A stretch of 64,000 nt of DNA from an uncultured Muribaculaceae bacterium (GTDB lineage Bacteria > Bacteroidota > Bacteroidia > Bacteroidales > Muribaculaceae): NCBI GenBank assembly GCA_910586565.1, contig CAJUIT010000007.1, positions 1-64,000 on the forward strand, in the 5' to 3' direction. Under the pieces are notes generated by a model, which worked only from the letters and a program-made list of their open reading frames with translations, made no database searches and was not told where the DNA came from. This document shows positions 33,885-42,233 of the stretch, in pieces. Position numbers and translations under genes: made by a program. Every line of letters starts with the position of its first letter. The first letter of the stretch is position 1.

Positions 33885-34817
33885 CGGTGTGCTTGCTCCG
33901 GGGGCGATGTAGGCGGCGTAGCGGGCGATGAAGCGGGCGAAGGGGGGGATGCGCATGAGGATGTGCTCGAAGATGAGGTAGCCGAGGAGGGCGCAGAGGA
34001 TGCCGAGGAGCACGTCGATGATGTAGTGGTGGGAGGTGTAGACGGCTGTGAACCAGATGCCGAGGGTGATGACGGCGAGGGTGATGCGCATCCACATGGG
34101 GGTGCGCGAGCGCAGTGAGTAGATGAATGCCACGAGGGTGTAGGCCGAATGGAGCGACGGCACGGCGGCGAACACGTTGGAGTTGCGGCCGTAGAGGGCG
34201 TTGAAGATGCCCAGACCGGTGATTTGGTCGAATGCGCCGAGGCCTGCGGTGTCGCCGGGGGTGTTGAGGATGAATTCGGTGCCGTAGCGGGCCACATACC
34301 ACGGCGGAGCGGCGGGGTGGATGTAGTAGCCTGCGAAGCCGATGAGATTCACCAGCAGGAACACGATGGCGAAGTGGAGGTAGGGCACGGTTTGGCGGCG
34401 GAAGTAGAGCCACAGGCCGAAGGCTATGGGCACGGGCACCCAGCAGAGGTAGAAGATGCCGCCGAGGATGTCGAGGATGCGGTGGGTGTGGAGGGCGAAG
34501 AATTCGTTGGGGGTGAGGATGCCCTGTGCGGTGGTGATGCCGAAGAGGGAGCGCTCGGCGTTGTTGAGGCCGAGGATGTCGACGGGGTTTACTTCGTAGT
34601 TGTGAACGATATTCATCCAGTCGTAGGAGATGCCGAAGATTGCGAAGGGGAGCAGTGCCACCAACAGCCTGCGTGTGGCGGGTGTGACGAAGAACATGGC
34701 TGCCAGCAGCAGGGCGAGCCAAAGGTGCTCGGGACGGAACCCTACGCAGAGGGCTGTGACTCCGAGCCACAGGGCGATGGCGATGATGGCGGTAACGGTT
34801 TCGCGGCGGGTGGGCAT
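33879..34817 (-). CDS. PAP2-family membrane phosphatase/transferase, Aur1-like
   Basis: 312 residues from ATG 34817, with about six to eight membrane helices. The frame upstream to 34907 translates palindrome P9 and is not used. Motifs: GYYIHPAAPPWYVARYG near residue 165-180, AAVPSLHSAYTLVAF near 215 and YTSHHYIIDVLLGI near 260; the last two carry the catalytic histidines of PAP2 enzymes. The HPAAPPWY segment with SHHY is shared with Aur1-type inositol phosphorylceramide synthases rather than simple phosphatidate phosphatases. It could transfer or dephosphorylate an inositol-phosphate head group made by the upstream CDP-alcohol enzyme. Last gene of the four-gene operon; its gap to the gene upstream holds P9 and simple repeats. 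Confidence 0.78.
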   Translation of the reverse strand: MPTRRETVTAIIAIALWLGVTALCVGFRPEHLWLALLLAAMFFVTPATRRLLVALLPFAIFGISYDWMNIVHNYEVNPVDILGLNNAERSLFGITTAQGILTPNEFFALHTHRILDILGGIFYLCWVPVPIAFGLWLYFRRQTVPYLHFAIVFLLVNLIGFAGYYIHPAAPPWYVARYGTEFILNTPGDTAGLGAFDQITGLGIFNALYGRNSNVFAAVPSLHSAYTLVAFIYSLRSRTPMWMRITLAVITLGIWFTAVYTSHHYIIDVLLGILCALLGYLIFEHILMRIPPFARFIARYAAYIAPGASTPA

Positions 34818-34862
34818 GATGAGACGAAAGACGAAAGACAAAAGACGAAAGACGAAAAGCGG
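34818..34862. repeat. GACGAAAGACGAAAG simple repeats
   Basis: Short AGACGAAA units between the PAP2 gene and palindrome P9. Confidence 0.6.
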
Positions 34863-34891
34863 GAATGGTTTATAACCGTTCGGCGAAGCCG

Positions 34892-34920
34892 CACGTAGAG
34901 CCGCCATATATGGCGGCTTG
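34892..34920 (+). repeat. REP-like palindrome P9
   Basis: GTAGAGCCGCCATATATGGC..., preceded by GTTCGGCGAAGCCGCAC. It lies inside the presumed operon, between the CDP-alcohol and PAP2 genes. Confidence 0.8.
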
Positions 34921-34955
34921 TGGGGGCGTGTCGGCTTGGTGGCGCTTGCGGTGGA

Positions 34956-35642
34956 TTATTTGAGGCCGCGGCGGCACACGTCAACGCGGGCGAAAGCGGT
35001 GATGTTGGCAAACACGGCGATGATGGCCATTGCCACGATGAGGATGGTGATGGCGGTGTTGGGGGAGGTGGGGAGTGCCATGCCTGTGATGCCACATGCG
35101 AGGCAGCCCACTGCGGTTACCACCACGCGCTCGGGGCGCTGCATGAAGCCCACTTTGCATTCGAGCCCCACACCTTCGGCGCGGGCGCGCACGTAGCTCA
35201 CCATGATTGAGCCCACAAGGGCGATGAAGGCGATGAGGGCGCCGATTTCATGGCCTGTCATTATGAGGTAGTAGCTGATGGCACCCACGGTGAAGAGTTC
35301 GCAGTAGCGGTCGAGCACCGAGTCGTAGAGTGCGCCGAACCGGCTCACCATGTTGCCCAGACGTGCCACCTGGCCGTCGAGCATGTCGAACAGCGAGAAG
35401 ATGATGGTGACGGCACCTCCCCATGTGATGAGGTGGAAGGAGGGGTCGCCTGTTTCGCGGGCCACGTAGCCGGCGCGGGCTATGAGGGCTGCGGCGGCGA
35501 TGTTGCCGAGCAGGCCTATTGTTGTGACCATGTTGGGGGTTACGCCCATGCGGATGAGCAGGCGCACAAACGGGTTGATGATGGCGTAGATGCCTTGCTG
35601 GAGTCCGTCGCGTTCTTTGTTGTAGCGGTTTTTGCGGGTCAT
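34956..35642 (-). CDS. CDP-alcohol phosphatidyltransferase (candidate phosphatidylinositol-phosphate synthase)
   Basis: 228 residues, about six membrane helices. The full family signature D86-x2-D89-G90-x2-A93-R94-x8-G103-x3-D107-x3-D111 is intact (DMLDGQVAR ... GALYDSVLD). Such enzymes displace CMP from CDP-diacylglycerol with an alcohol. Because the window also encodes inositol-phosphate synthase and an Aur1-like PAP2 protein, inositol phosphate is a good candidate acceptor, as in the inositol-lipid cluster of Bacteroides. Other alcohols (glycerol phosphate, serine) cannot be excluded. Transcribed with the GtrA-like gene 33 bp upstream. Confidence 0.85.
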   Translation of the reverse strand: MTRKNRYNKERDGLQQGIYAIINPFVRLLIRMGVTPNMVTTIGLLGNIAAAALIARAGYVARETGDPSFHLITWGGAVTIIFSLFDMLDGQVARLGNMVSRFGALYDSVLDRYCELFTVGAISYYLIMTGHEIGALIAFIALVGSIMVSYVRARAEGVGLECKVGFMQRPERVVVTAVGCLACGITGMALPTSPNTAITILIVAMAIIAVFANITAFARVDVCRRGLK

Positions 35643-35675
35643 ATCTGCTGGAGGTGTTGCGTTATCGGTTTGTTG

Positions 35676-36260
35676 TCAGCTTTTGTTTTTGCGGAAGGTG
35701 ATGAAATCCACCACTTTGATTGCGTAGGGGTCGAAGCGTGAGTTCACGTAGACGAAGTTTTTCTGGAGCAGGAAATTCCATGCCAGCGACACGATGAGCG
35801 ACACGCTGAGGCGGCACACGGCGAAGATGCCGTCGGGGCGGATGCCAATCTCCTCAAGCCAGGTGATGCTTTGGAAGAGGTGGGTGAGCCCTGTGGTGCC
35901 GCCGATATTGAGGATGAAGCTGCCGGCCCAGATGAGGAAATATTTAACGGCCACGGCTTTCTTTGAGCATCCTTCGGCACGGAATGTGAATTTGTAGTTG
36001 ATGCAGCAGTTCACCACGCCCCCCACGATGAGGCCGATGGCGGTGGCGATGAACGAGCGCATGGGGTCGGTGCCCATCGAGCGGAGCACCCATGCGAAGA
36101 AAATGAAGCACACTCCCATGTCGGTCCATGAGGCGATTTGCGATGAGAGTGATGAGCGCAGAAATGTGAAAATGCCCTTGCCGTGGATAAATTTGTCGGC
36201 AAGGCCGGCGGGAGATGCCGGTTTTGGCTGCTGCGCTGAGGATTTGCCTGTTCGTGTCAT
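35676..36260 (-). CDS. GtrA-like four-helix membrane protein
   Basis: 194 residues. After a polar N-terminus come four hydrophobic segments (MGVCFIFFAWVL, FIATAIGLIVGGVVNCCINYKFTF, YFLIWAGSFILNIGGTTGL, VSLIVSLAWNFLLQKNFVY). The VNCCINYKFTFR and WNFLLQKNFVY signatures are those of the GtrA family, often linked to polyprenyl-phosphate sugar flipping or membrane lipid glycosylation. It overlaps the ATP-grasp-like gene by 4 bp, so the two are coupled. Role in the pathway unknown. Confidence 0.8.
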   Translation of the reverse strand: MTRTGKSSAQQPKPASPAGLADKFIHGKGIFTFLRSSLSSQIASWTDMGVCFIFFAWVLRSMGTDPMRSFIATAIGLIVGGVVNCCINYKFTFRAEGCSKKAVAVKYFLIWAGSFILNIGGTTGLTHLFQSITWLEEIGIRPDGIFAVCRLSVSLIVSLAWNFLLQKNFVYVNSRFDPYAIKVVDFITFRKNKS

Positions 36261-37132
36261 TTTGCAGAACGTGAGTTGGCGGAATTGTCGTCTTTATGTT
36301 CGCGTATGGCCGTCATCACGGCTTTGGCGATGTTGGTGGCGGCTTCGGCTCGGCAGGCCGAGAAGCTGGGCCAGTCGTTGAAGTCGATGATGGAGAGTGA
36401 GCCGTCGGCAGCCTGGATGCATTCACCGCCGTAGACCACGAGGTTGAGCTCGCGGGCGGCGCGGCGGCAGAGGCTTTTGAGCTGTTCGTCGGTGTGGCGT
36501 TGCTCGTCGCGGTTGGGTTTCTCCCCCTCGGGCTCGAAGGGGCGGAACCAATGGAAGAAGGGGGTGCCGGCCACGCCGTAGAATTTCACGAGCTGCCCAG
36601 GGAGGTGGCGCGAGATGACGGCGCGGTGAAAGCCGCGCAGAAAGTATTCCTGCAGCACATCCTGGGCTTCGTTGGCCGAGCGCACGTAGCTCACGTCCTC
36701 GGCATGCTGGGCGTGGAAGTCGCCACGCTTAATCCAGCATTGCTGCATTCCCAAGCGGGTGAGGCGCGGTTTCACGGCTTCGTCGGTGTCGACGATGATG
36801 CTTTCGGGGTAGGGGATGTTGCTCCCAAGGAGGATGCGCGCCTGGCGCTCGCGGATGCAGTTCTCGATGCCGTAGCCTGAGTTTATCACCAGCGTGCCGG
36901 CATCCTCGAGCTGTTGCAGAAGCTCGATTGAACGGCGCTCGCGACACATATTGATAATCACCGGCTCGGTGACTTTGCCGGCGGCAAACTGCTCCTCGCT
37001 GTAGATGTTGACTTCGCAGCCGCGTTTACGCAGTTGCTCGGCCACGGTGTTCATAATCGTGGCATCGTTGCCTATGTGGTTGGGGGAGAATGCCCCTGCA
37101 CGCATTATAGCGGCAATGCGGGTGGTTGCCAT
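36257..37132 (-). CDS. ATP-grasp-like protein (RimK type)
   Basis: 291 residues. The C-terminal half shows a plausible ATP-grasp core: a lysine in QCWIKRGDF, AVISRHLPGQLVKFYGV, and the metal-binding end VVYGGECIQAADGSLSIIDFNDWPSF with Asp/Asn ligands. The N-terminal part MATTRIAAIMRAGAFSPNHIGNDATIMNTVAEQLRKRGCEVNIYSEEQF looks like a Rossmann-like pre-ATP-grasp domain. It would join a carboxylate to an amine or thiol; substrate unknown. First gene of the operon with GtrA, CDP-alcohol transferase and PAP2 genes; a TACCTTTG promoter lies at 37156-37163. Confidence 0.6.
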   Translation of the reverse strand: MATTRIAAIMRAGAFSPNHIGNDATIMNTVAEQLRKRGCEVNIYSEEQFAAGKVTEPVIINMCRERRSIELLQQLEDAGTLVINSGYGIENCIRERQARILLGSNIPYPESIIVDTDEAVKPRLTRLGMQQCWIKRGDFHAQHAEDVSYVRSANEAQDVLQEYFLRGFHRAVISRHLPGQLVKFYGVAGTPFFHWFRPFEPEGEKPNRDEQRHTDEQLKSLCRRAARELNLVVYGGECIQAADGSLSIIDFNDWPSFSACRAEAATNIAKAVMTAIREHKDDNSANSRSAK

Positions 37133-37155
37133 GACGTTTTACTTTTTCCAATCTG

Positions 37156-37163
37156 CAAAGGTA
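37156..37163 (-). promoter_or_regulatory. Promoter -7 box (TACCTTTG) of the lipid operon
   Basis: Perfect TAnnTTTG on the minus strand, 24 bp upstream of the first gene. Confidence 0.55.
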
Positions 37164-37173
37164 AGAAAAAGTT

Positions 37174-37258
37174 TTTAGTTTTCAGAAGAGAGAAATCAGA
37201 AGCAAGAAGTCAGAAGCAAGAAGTCAGAAGTGAGAAGTCAGAAGTGAGAAGTCAGAGG
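37174..37258. repeat. AGAAGTCAGAAGC simple repeats
   Basis: GTTTTTAG and AGAAGTCAGAAG units directly upstream of palindrome P10. Confidence 0.7.
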
Positions 37259-37268
37259 GCCGCGCATG

Positions 37269-37300
37269 AACGTAGAGCCGCCATACATGGCGGCTTGTGA
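37269..37300 (+). repeat. REP-like palindrome P10
   Basis: GTAGAGCCGCCATACATGGC..., preceded by GCGCATGAAC as before P4 and P6. Confidence 0.8.
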
Positions 37301-37365
37301 TTTTTTGCTTGCGACTTTTGGTGGTGACTTCGGGGCTTTTAGGGGCGTTTTCGGGGGGTGCGGGG

Positions 37366-38142
37366 TTAGTCGCGAGGTGTGAAGATGAGGAGGGCGCGGC
37401 AGAGGGGTCGGGAGTCGTGGATGAGCTCGGCACGGGTGGCTTCGGTGGGGGCGGCGCCGGGCGTTTCGGTGGCTGTGGCGGGGATGGGCTCCGGGGCGAG
37501 GCGCACTTCAACATCCTGGCCGTAGAGGGCTTCGTGCATGTAGGCTATCTCGAAGCGGGTGAGGCGGTTGCGGTCGTGGAAGTCGAGGCTCCATTGGTTG
37601 AGCAGCAGCTCGATGTAGCGCGATGAGTTGACGTGGCGGTTGAAGTCGATGTCGCAGTAGGTGAAGCGGTAGTGCTCAGAGCGGTAGTCGGTGAGGGCAC
37701 GCGGCCGCGAGGGTTTGTCGACGGGGCATGTGCGGTGGGCGGGAATCAGTTCCTTCACCCATTCCATGCGTGAGATGTCGGCCACGGAGCGGGTGATGGT
37801 GTTGAGCACGGCCCACACCGTGCGGGCGTGGCCTATGGTGTTGCCGTCGCCGTCGAGAATCTCGAAATCGCGCTCGGAGAAGAGGCGGCTTATCGACGAA
37901 ATCCAGGTGCGGATGGTGTAGTTGTCGTTCACCCCGGGGTAGCGGGTCATTTCCGTTGCCACACGCGACAGCACCCATGTTTCGTTGTATTCGACCAGCG
38001 AGGCGTAGCCTATCCCTATCATGTTGGCGTGGAGGGTGGCAACCTCAATCAGTCGGTTAATCAGCAGTGTTATAGGCATTCGCCCCTGCGGGTTGCATTC
38101 GGCAGGGGTGAGAAAATAGGTCTGTTCAAAAATTGCTTGCAT
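37366..38142 (-). CDS. Acyl-ACP thioesterase (FatA/FatB-like)
   Basis: 258 residues from ATG 38142 (MQAIFEQTYFLTPAECNPQGRMPI); the frame upstream crosses the promoter box at 38195-38202. It has two hotdog domains: LINRLIEVATLHANMIGIGYASL...TWVLSRVATEMTRYPGVNDNYTIRTWISSISRLFSERDFEI in the first, and RFTYCDIDFNRHVNSSRYIELLLNQWSLDFHDRNRLTRFEIAYMHEA in the second, with the catalytic Asn-His (NRHVNSSRY) typical of plant-type acyl-ACP thioesterases. It releases fatty acids from ACP in the cytoplasm. Confidence 0.88.
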   Translation of the reverse strand: MQAIFEQTYFLTPAECNPQGRMPITLLINRLIEVATLHANMIGIGYASLVEYNETWVLSRVATEMTRYPGVNDNYTIRTWISSISRLFSERDFEILDGDGNTIGHARTVWAVLNTITRSVADISRMEWVKELIPAHRTCPVDKPSRPRALTDYRSEHYRFTYCDIDFNRHVNSSRYIELLLNQWSLDFHDRNRLTRFEIAYMHEALYGQDVEVRLAPEPIPATATETPGAAPTEATRAELIHDSRPLCRALLIFTPRD

Positions 38143-38194
38143 TTGGTTGGGTGTCTTTGAGGTGTGGGTGTGTCGGCTTGCGTTAGTCGTATGC

Positions 38195-38202
38195 AAAGAT
38201 AA
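38195..38202 (-). promoter_or_regulatory. Promoter -7 box (TATCTTTG) of the thioesterase gene
   Basis: Perfect box on the minus strand 53 bp before ATG 38142; it decides the start. Confidence 0.5.
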
Positions 38203-38297
38203 GCAAGTGTTGGCCATGCCGGCAAACACTTGCTTGTGAAAGTTTGATAAATGTGGATTTCAGAGTGCGGTTGCACCTTATATATATAATGGAGACA

Positions 38298-38822
38298 TCA
38301 GATATTGAAGCGGAATCCCACCTGCAGCAAACCCTGTGCGCCGAAGCCGAGTTCGCCGAAAATGGTTGCCGAGCGCGAGAGGTCAACCTGTGCGCCAAGG
38401 GGCGAGAACTGATAGGCGAAATAGGTCTGGTTGTAGGAGTCGCCATATTTCGGCATGAGGTGGGAAATGACCGCGCCGAGGCCGATGTGGCCGTAGAGGG
38501 TGACGATGCGGTTGCGGTAGTAGTTGTAGCGGCCGTTGAGCATCAGTGCGTGGTAGGCAATCGAGGAGTGGTCGGGGCCACCTTTGGTTGTGCACGATGA
38601 GAAAGTGTAGCTCGGGCCGAGGTAGAAGTTGCGGGCAACGTTGAAGTTCACACCCACGTTGAGTGCGCCCCAAGCGTTGTTCACGCCGCTCCAGCCGTCG
38701 TGGCAGTCGGTGGCATCCATCTGTGTGTAGCCGCCGTAGCTGATTGAAATGTCGGTTTTCTGAGCCATTGATGCCGCAGTGCAGGCGAAGATAGCAACGA
38801 TAGCAAGTAAAAATTTCTTCAT
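38298..38822 (-). CDS. Small outer-membrane beta-barrel protein
   Basis: 174 residues. Signal peptide MKKFLLAIVAIFACTAASMAQ, then alternating hydrophobic/polar strands (ALNVGVNFNVARNFYLGPSYTFSS, IAYHALMLNGRYNYYRNRIVTLYGHIGLGAVISH, ATIFGELGFGAQGLLQVGFRFNI). The protein ends in Phe-Arg-Phe-Asn-Ile, as outer-membrane barrels do. An eight-stranded OmpX/OmpW-like barrel fits; function unknown. Confidence 0.8.
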   Translation of the reverse strand: MKKFLLAIVAIFACTAASMAQKTDISISYGGYTQMDATDCHDGWSGVNNAWGALNVGVNFNVARNFYLGPSYTFSSCTTKGGPDHSSIAYHALMLNGRYNYYRNRIVTLYGHIGLGAVISHLMPKYGDSYNQTYFAYQFSPLGAQVDLSRSATIFGELGFGAQGLLQVGFRFNI

Positions 38823-38971
38823 AGTTGATAAACGTTAAAATTTTAAACTGTATTAACAGCCATATAACGCCACAGAGCCTGTGATGGTTTTTGCCGGCGC
38901 AGGTTTTAACTAAAAATGTTGGGCGACGAGCAAAAAGTGTCAAAAAAGTTGTTGAAATGTGCAAATAGTGT

Positions 38972-38979
38972 TATCTTTG
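38972..38979 (+). promoter_or_regulatory. Promoter -7 box (TATCTTTG) of the T9SS gene cluster
   Basis: Perfect box with TTG about 20 bp upstream. It implies a ~240-nt leader before 39224. That leader contains a GGGCGC...CTATTAGGATAG...GGGCGCC stretch of unknown meaning; I see no known riboswitch in it. Apart from this promoter, the 38823-39223 gap holds nothing recognisable. Confidence 0.5.
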
Positions 38980-39223
38980 CTGAAAATTAAGGCGGTTATG
39001 TGGCATAATGCTTAAATATTCGCAAAATATGCACGACGCCAAGATTTGAATATACACGTTTTATGCAGTTGCATAAATTATTCCGGGGCGCTTCTATTAG
39101 GATAGAGGGCGCCTGACGGAACTTTTCGGGTTTTATCTCCCTGCTTCGCATTCTGCATAATATCGTGCTATAACGGAAACATCTTTAATCAAATACATCA
39201 TTAAACCAACCAATTCAACCATT

Positions 39224-42031
39224 ATGAAGAAACTTTACACAGTGCTTCTGACGGCGGTTCTGGCTCTTGTCTGCTCATTCTCGGCAGGCGCCCAGGACAT
39301 GACAATGACGTTAAATGTTGACCGTGAGGGAGCTGTGTCCTATAAAAACGGCTACGGCGGCGAATGGGTAACATTGAACGCAGGAGACAACGAGATTGCT
39401 CTCACATCCTACTACGGCTACTACTACCTTTATGTGCGACCCACCGATGGGTTTAGCCTCAACGAAATCGCCGCACCTGAGGGAGCGTCCTACAACGGAC
39501 TCAATGTGAGCGACCCCACGGGAGACAACACCTACTACCCCTACGACAACTGGGCAGGCCGCGTGTACAACATCACCACCATCGACCTCAATGCAACACG
39601 CACAGCTTCGATGAACGTGAGCATCGTCGATTCGCCCTCATCGGTGTCGTTCCGTCGCAACGGCGGCAGTACCACCACATTTGCCGAATTGGAGAATGTT
39701 GTAAAATTCAACCCCGAAACCGAGGTTCCCATCACATTCTTTGCCGACCGTCTGCCTTTCTACAGCTTCACCCACAACGGTGAGCCCGTGCAGCCTAACG
39801 GCACAACCTATTCCATTACTCCCGCCAACGGCGACAATGTTGCCATTCAGGTGAACTATCCCGACCAGGATGTTGACGTTACCATCAGCACTCCTGAAGG
39901 TATGGATGCCGTGGTGAAGAGCTTCGGCAAGCAGAATGGCTACAGCTACGACAACATCGACTTCAAGGTTAACGCGCCTTTCACCGTGAAGGCCGGTTCC
40001 TACTACAAAATCACGCTCAACACCGACGACTACACCATCAATGGTGTGCGCAAGGACGGCGAGCTGATTTCAGGCACATATTCAGTTGATTTCTTTGTGG
40101 CACAGGAGCCCGTTTCAATCGCTATTGACGCAGTGGAACGTCAGGACCTCCAGTTCACACTCCGCACCGAGCGTGCCGGCGAGGCAGAATATTCGGTGAA
40201 CAGTTACAGCTACATCACCCTTCTTGAAGGCGACAACACCGTCATCCCTACCGAATCGTGGTGGGGCGACGGCAGCTACAATTCAGTTTATGTGAAAGCC
40301 GCCAACAACTACCGCCTCACCCGCGTTTACGACGTGGCGACTGAGGAGGAATTCACCGTTCCCACCGATCCTACCTACTCACTGACACTCTCGCCCAACA
40401 CCTCATGGATGGGTCGCGTGATTGCAGTGGAAACCCAGAGTCTTGATGAAACCCGTTCGGCTTCCGTAACCATCAAGGTAACCGACGATCCCTCGGCCGT
40501 AAACCGCGCTCAGCGCGCCAACTCCGACATTGCTCTCGGCGCTGCCGGTGAGACCATTACAGTGAAGTTCGACCCCGCAACCGAATCGCAGTTCACCTTC
40601 GAGGGTAAGAGCATTCCCCTGCGTGAGGTGCTTCTCAACGGTGTTCCCCAGGAAACCATCAGCTCATCCTCCTACACTCACCGACTGACCGTTGCCGACG
40701 GTGACGAAATTGTAATCACAGCTGCCTACGACGACATCGAGGTGCCTGTAACCATCTTCGTCGACGAAGCTGCCAAGAACGTTGTGAAGAATGTTCAGCT
40801 CTACACCGCATGGCCCTACTCCGACATTGAGTGGACCCCCAACGAACCCTTCTTTGTGAAGGCCGGCAACCGCATCGCAATTGATGTTGACACGAACGCG
40901 GCAAACCTCAAGGGTGTTAAGATCGACGGCGAGGATGTTGAAGTGTTCTCATCATTCAACTTCTTTGTGAAAGATCAGGCCGTTGACGTTGAGTTCGATG
41001 CAGCTCCCTATGCAACATTGAAGTTCACACTGAATGTGACCGATCCCTCACACGTGACCGTTTATCCCGGCACCAGCTCTTATAACGCCACCCCCTACAC
41101 TCTCACCGGAACCACCAACGAACTTGAGGTGTCGGAAAAAATCGGTATGATTCTCATCCAGCCCACTTCGGGAAATGTTCTCAAATCGGTTACCGACGAG
41201 AATGGCGCGGAAGTGAAAAAGTATGGCTGGGTTGACAACGCCTACTACATCACCGACGGTATGACCGTGAATGTGGAAACCGAAGCCATCGTTTACGACG
41301 GCACACTGATGTTCTGGCTCGATGATATAAACGGCCTCGACACCGGAAGCTACACCACAAGCTATTGGATGACCGAAACCGATCGTGAAAGGCACAACAT
41401 CACCACCGACGGTTATCAGGAAATCGCATTCTCAACTGCAGTGAACGATACCCACAACTTTATGTTCTATCTGCTCAATGGCCAGGGCTACTTCTATTTG
41501 AACGGTGAGCTGAAGGCTCAGAAGAGCACATACGGTTCGAGCATGTGGTATGACTTCAAGCCTGCCGACGGCGACGTTGTTCGCGTTTACGCTTCAGGTG
41601 CTGAACCTGAACTTCACAACATCTCGTTTGAGGTTGTTGGCGACCAGGCCGCAGCTGCCGAAAACATGACCGTGACCACCGACCACATCACCGCGCGTCC
41701 CGAATGGAAAGACGGTCTGTCGGTTCTCGCAGCCACACACGTTGCTCTCGCTCTCCCCGCTGAGGTTGAAGGCGCAAGCGTTCAGCTCGACGGCGAACCT
41801 CTCGCTGCCGACGAAAACGGCAACTACAGCTTCACCACCGCAGCACATCATAAGGTTACAGTAACCACCCCCTCGGGTATCATCAACCTCGGTGCCGACA
41901 AGGCTGCCGGCGAAGGTGCCGTCTACAACCTCATGGGTGTGAAAGTTCTCGACAACGCAACCGCATCCGACCTCAAGAAACTCCCCGCAGGCATCTACAT
42001 TGTCAACGGCGAGAAAAAGGTTGTCCGATAA
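39224..42031 (+). CDS. Secreted beta-rich protein with internal duplication and T9SS-type C-terminus
   Basis: 935 residues, signal peptide MKKLYTVLLTAVLALVCSFSAGAQD. Two homologous ~290-residue modules follow (about 25-315 and 316-600). Landmarks in each: FTLRTERAGEAEYSVN or MTLNVDREGAVSYKN; NNYRLTRV or TDGFSLNEI; SWMGRVIAVETQSLDETRSASVTIKV or NWAGRVYNITTIDLNATRTASMNVSI; VKFDPATESQFTFEGKSIPL or VKFNPETEVPITFFADRLPF; FFVKAGNRIAIDVDTNAANLKGVKIDGE or FTVKAGSYYKITLNTDDYTINGVRKDGE. A third partial module starts near 605. The C-terminus YNLMGVKVLDNATASDLKKL...GIYIVNGEKKVVR is a T9SS sorting domain. No enzymatic motif was found; adhesion or glycan binding is a guess. Confidence 0.82.
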   Translation: MKKLYTVLLTAVLALVCSFSAGAQDMTMTLNVDREGAVSYKNGYGGEWVTLNAGDNEIALTSYYGYYYLYVRPTDGFSLNEIAAPEGASYNGLNVSDPTGDNTYYPYDNWAGRVYNITTIDLNATRTASMNVSIVDSPSSVSFRRNGGSTTTFAELENVVKFNPETEVPITFFADRLPFYSFTHNGEPVQPNGTTYSITPANGDNVAIQVNYPDQDVDVTISTPEGMDAVVKSFGKQNGYSYDNIDFKVNAPFTVKAGSYYKITLNTDDYTINGVRKDGELISGTYSVDFFVAQEPVSIAIDAVERQDLQFTLRTERAGEAEYSVNSYSYITLLEGDNTVIPTESWWGDGSYNSVYVKAANNYRLTRVYDVATEEEFTVPTDPTYSLTLSPNTSWMGRVIAVETQSLDETRSASVTIKVTDDPSAVNRAQRANSDIALGAAGETITVKFDPATESQFTFEGKSIPLREVLLNGVPQETISSSSYTHRLTVADGDEIVITAAYDDIEVPVTIFVDEAAKNVVKNVQLYTAWPYSDIEWTPNEPFFVKAGNRIAIDVDTNAANLKGVKIDGEDVEVFSSFNFFVKDQAVDVEFDAAPYATLKFTLNVTDPSHVTVYPGTSSYNATPYTLTGTTNELEVSEKIGMILIQPTSGNVLKSVTDENGAEVKKYGWVDNAYYITDGMTVNVETEAIVYDGTLMFWLDDINGLDTGSYTTSYWMTETDRERHNITTDGYQEIAFSTAVNDTHNFMFYLLNGQGYFYLNGELKAQKSTYGSSMWYDFKPADGDVVRVYASGAEPELHNISFEVVGDQAAAAENMTVTTDHITARPEWKDGLSVLAATHVALALPAEVEGASVQLDGEPLAADENGNYSFTTAAHHKVTVTTPSGIINLGADKAAGEGAVYNLMGVKVLDNATASDLKKLPAGIYIVNGEKKVVR

Positions 42032-42080
42032 GAAACGGATTTATTCCACGCGGTAAATGCGTAGATTTATAAAATGAAGG

Positions 42081-42114
42081 AAACCGCATGCCGCACACCC
42101 GGTGTGCGGTTTCT
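42081..42114 (+). terminator. Terminator after the duplicated beta-rich protein gene
   Basis: Stem CCGCACACC / GGTGTGCGG followed by a T-rich run. Confidence 0.75.
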
Positions 42115-42233
42115 TTCATTCTTTTATTGGCAATTGACACATATATCTTATTTATATCTTTCATCGCCGGCCCGGGCAGGGAATGCCGAAGCTGCATGCG
42201 GTGACTGAACAGGAATATTAAATCGAAAAAATA

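Noticed and set aside
34149..34898. Plus-strand 249-residue Glu/Gly/Val-rich frame
   Set aside because: Antisense to the PAP2 membrane protein; acidic composition is the complement of its C-rich codons.
39080..39150. Possible tRNA or small RNA in the leader before 39224
   Set aside because: GC-rich patches do not form a cloverleaf and no T-loop or CCA end is seen.
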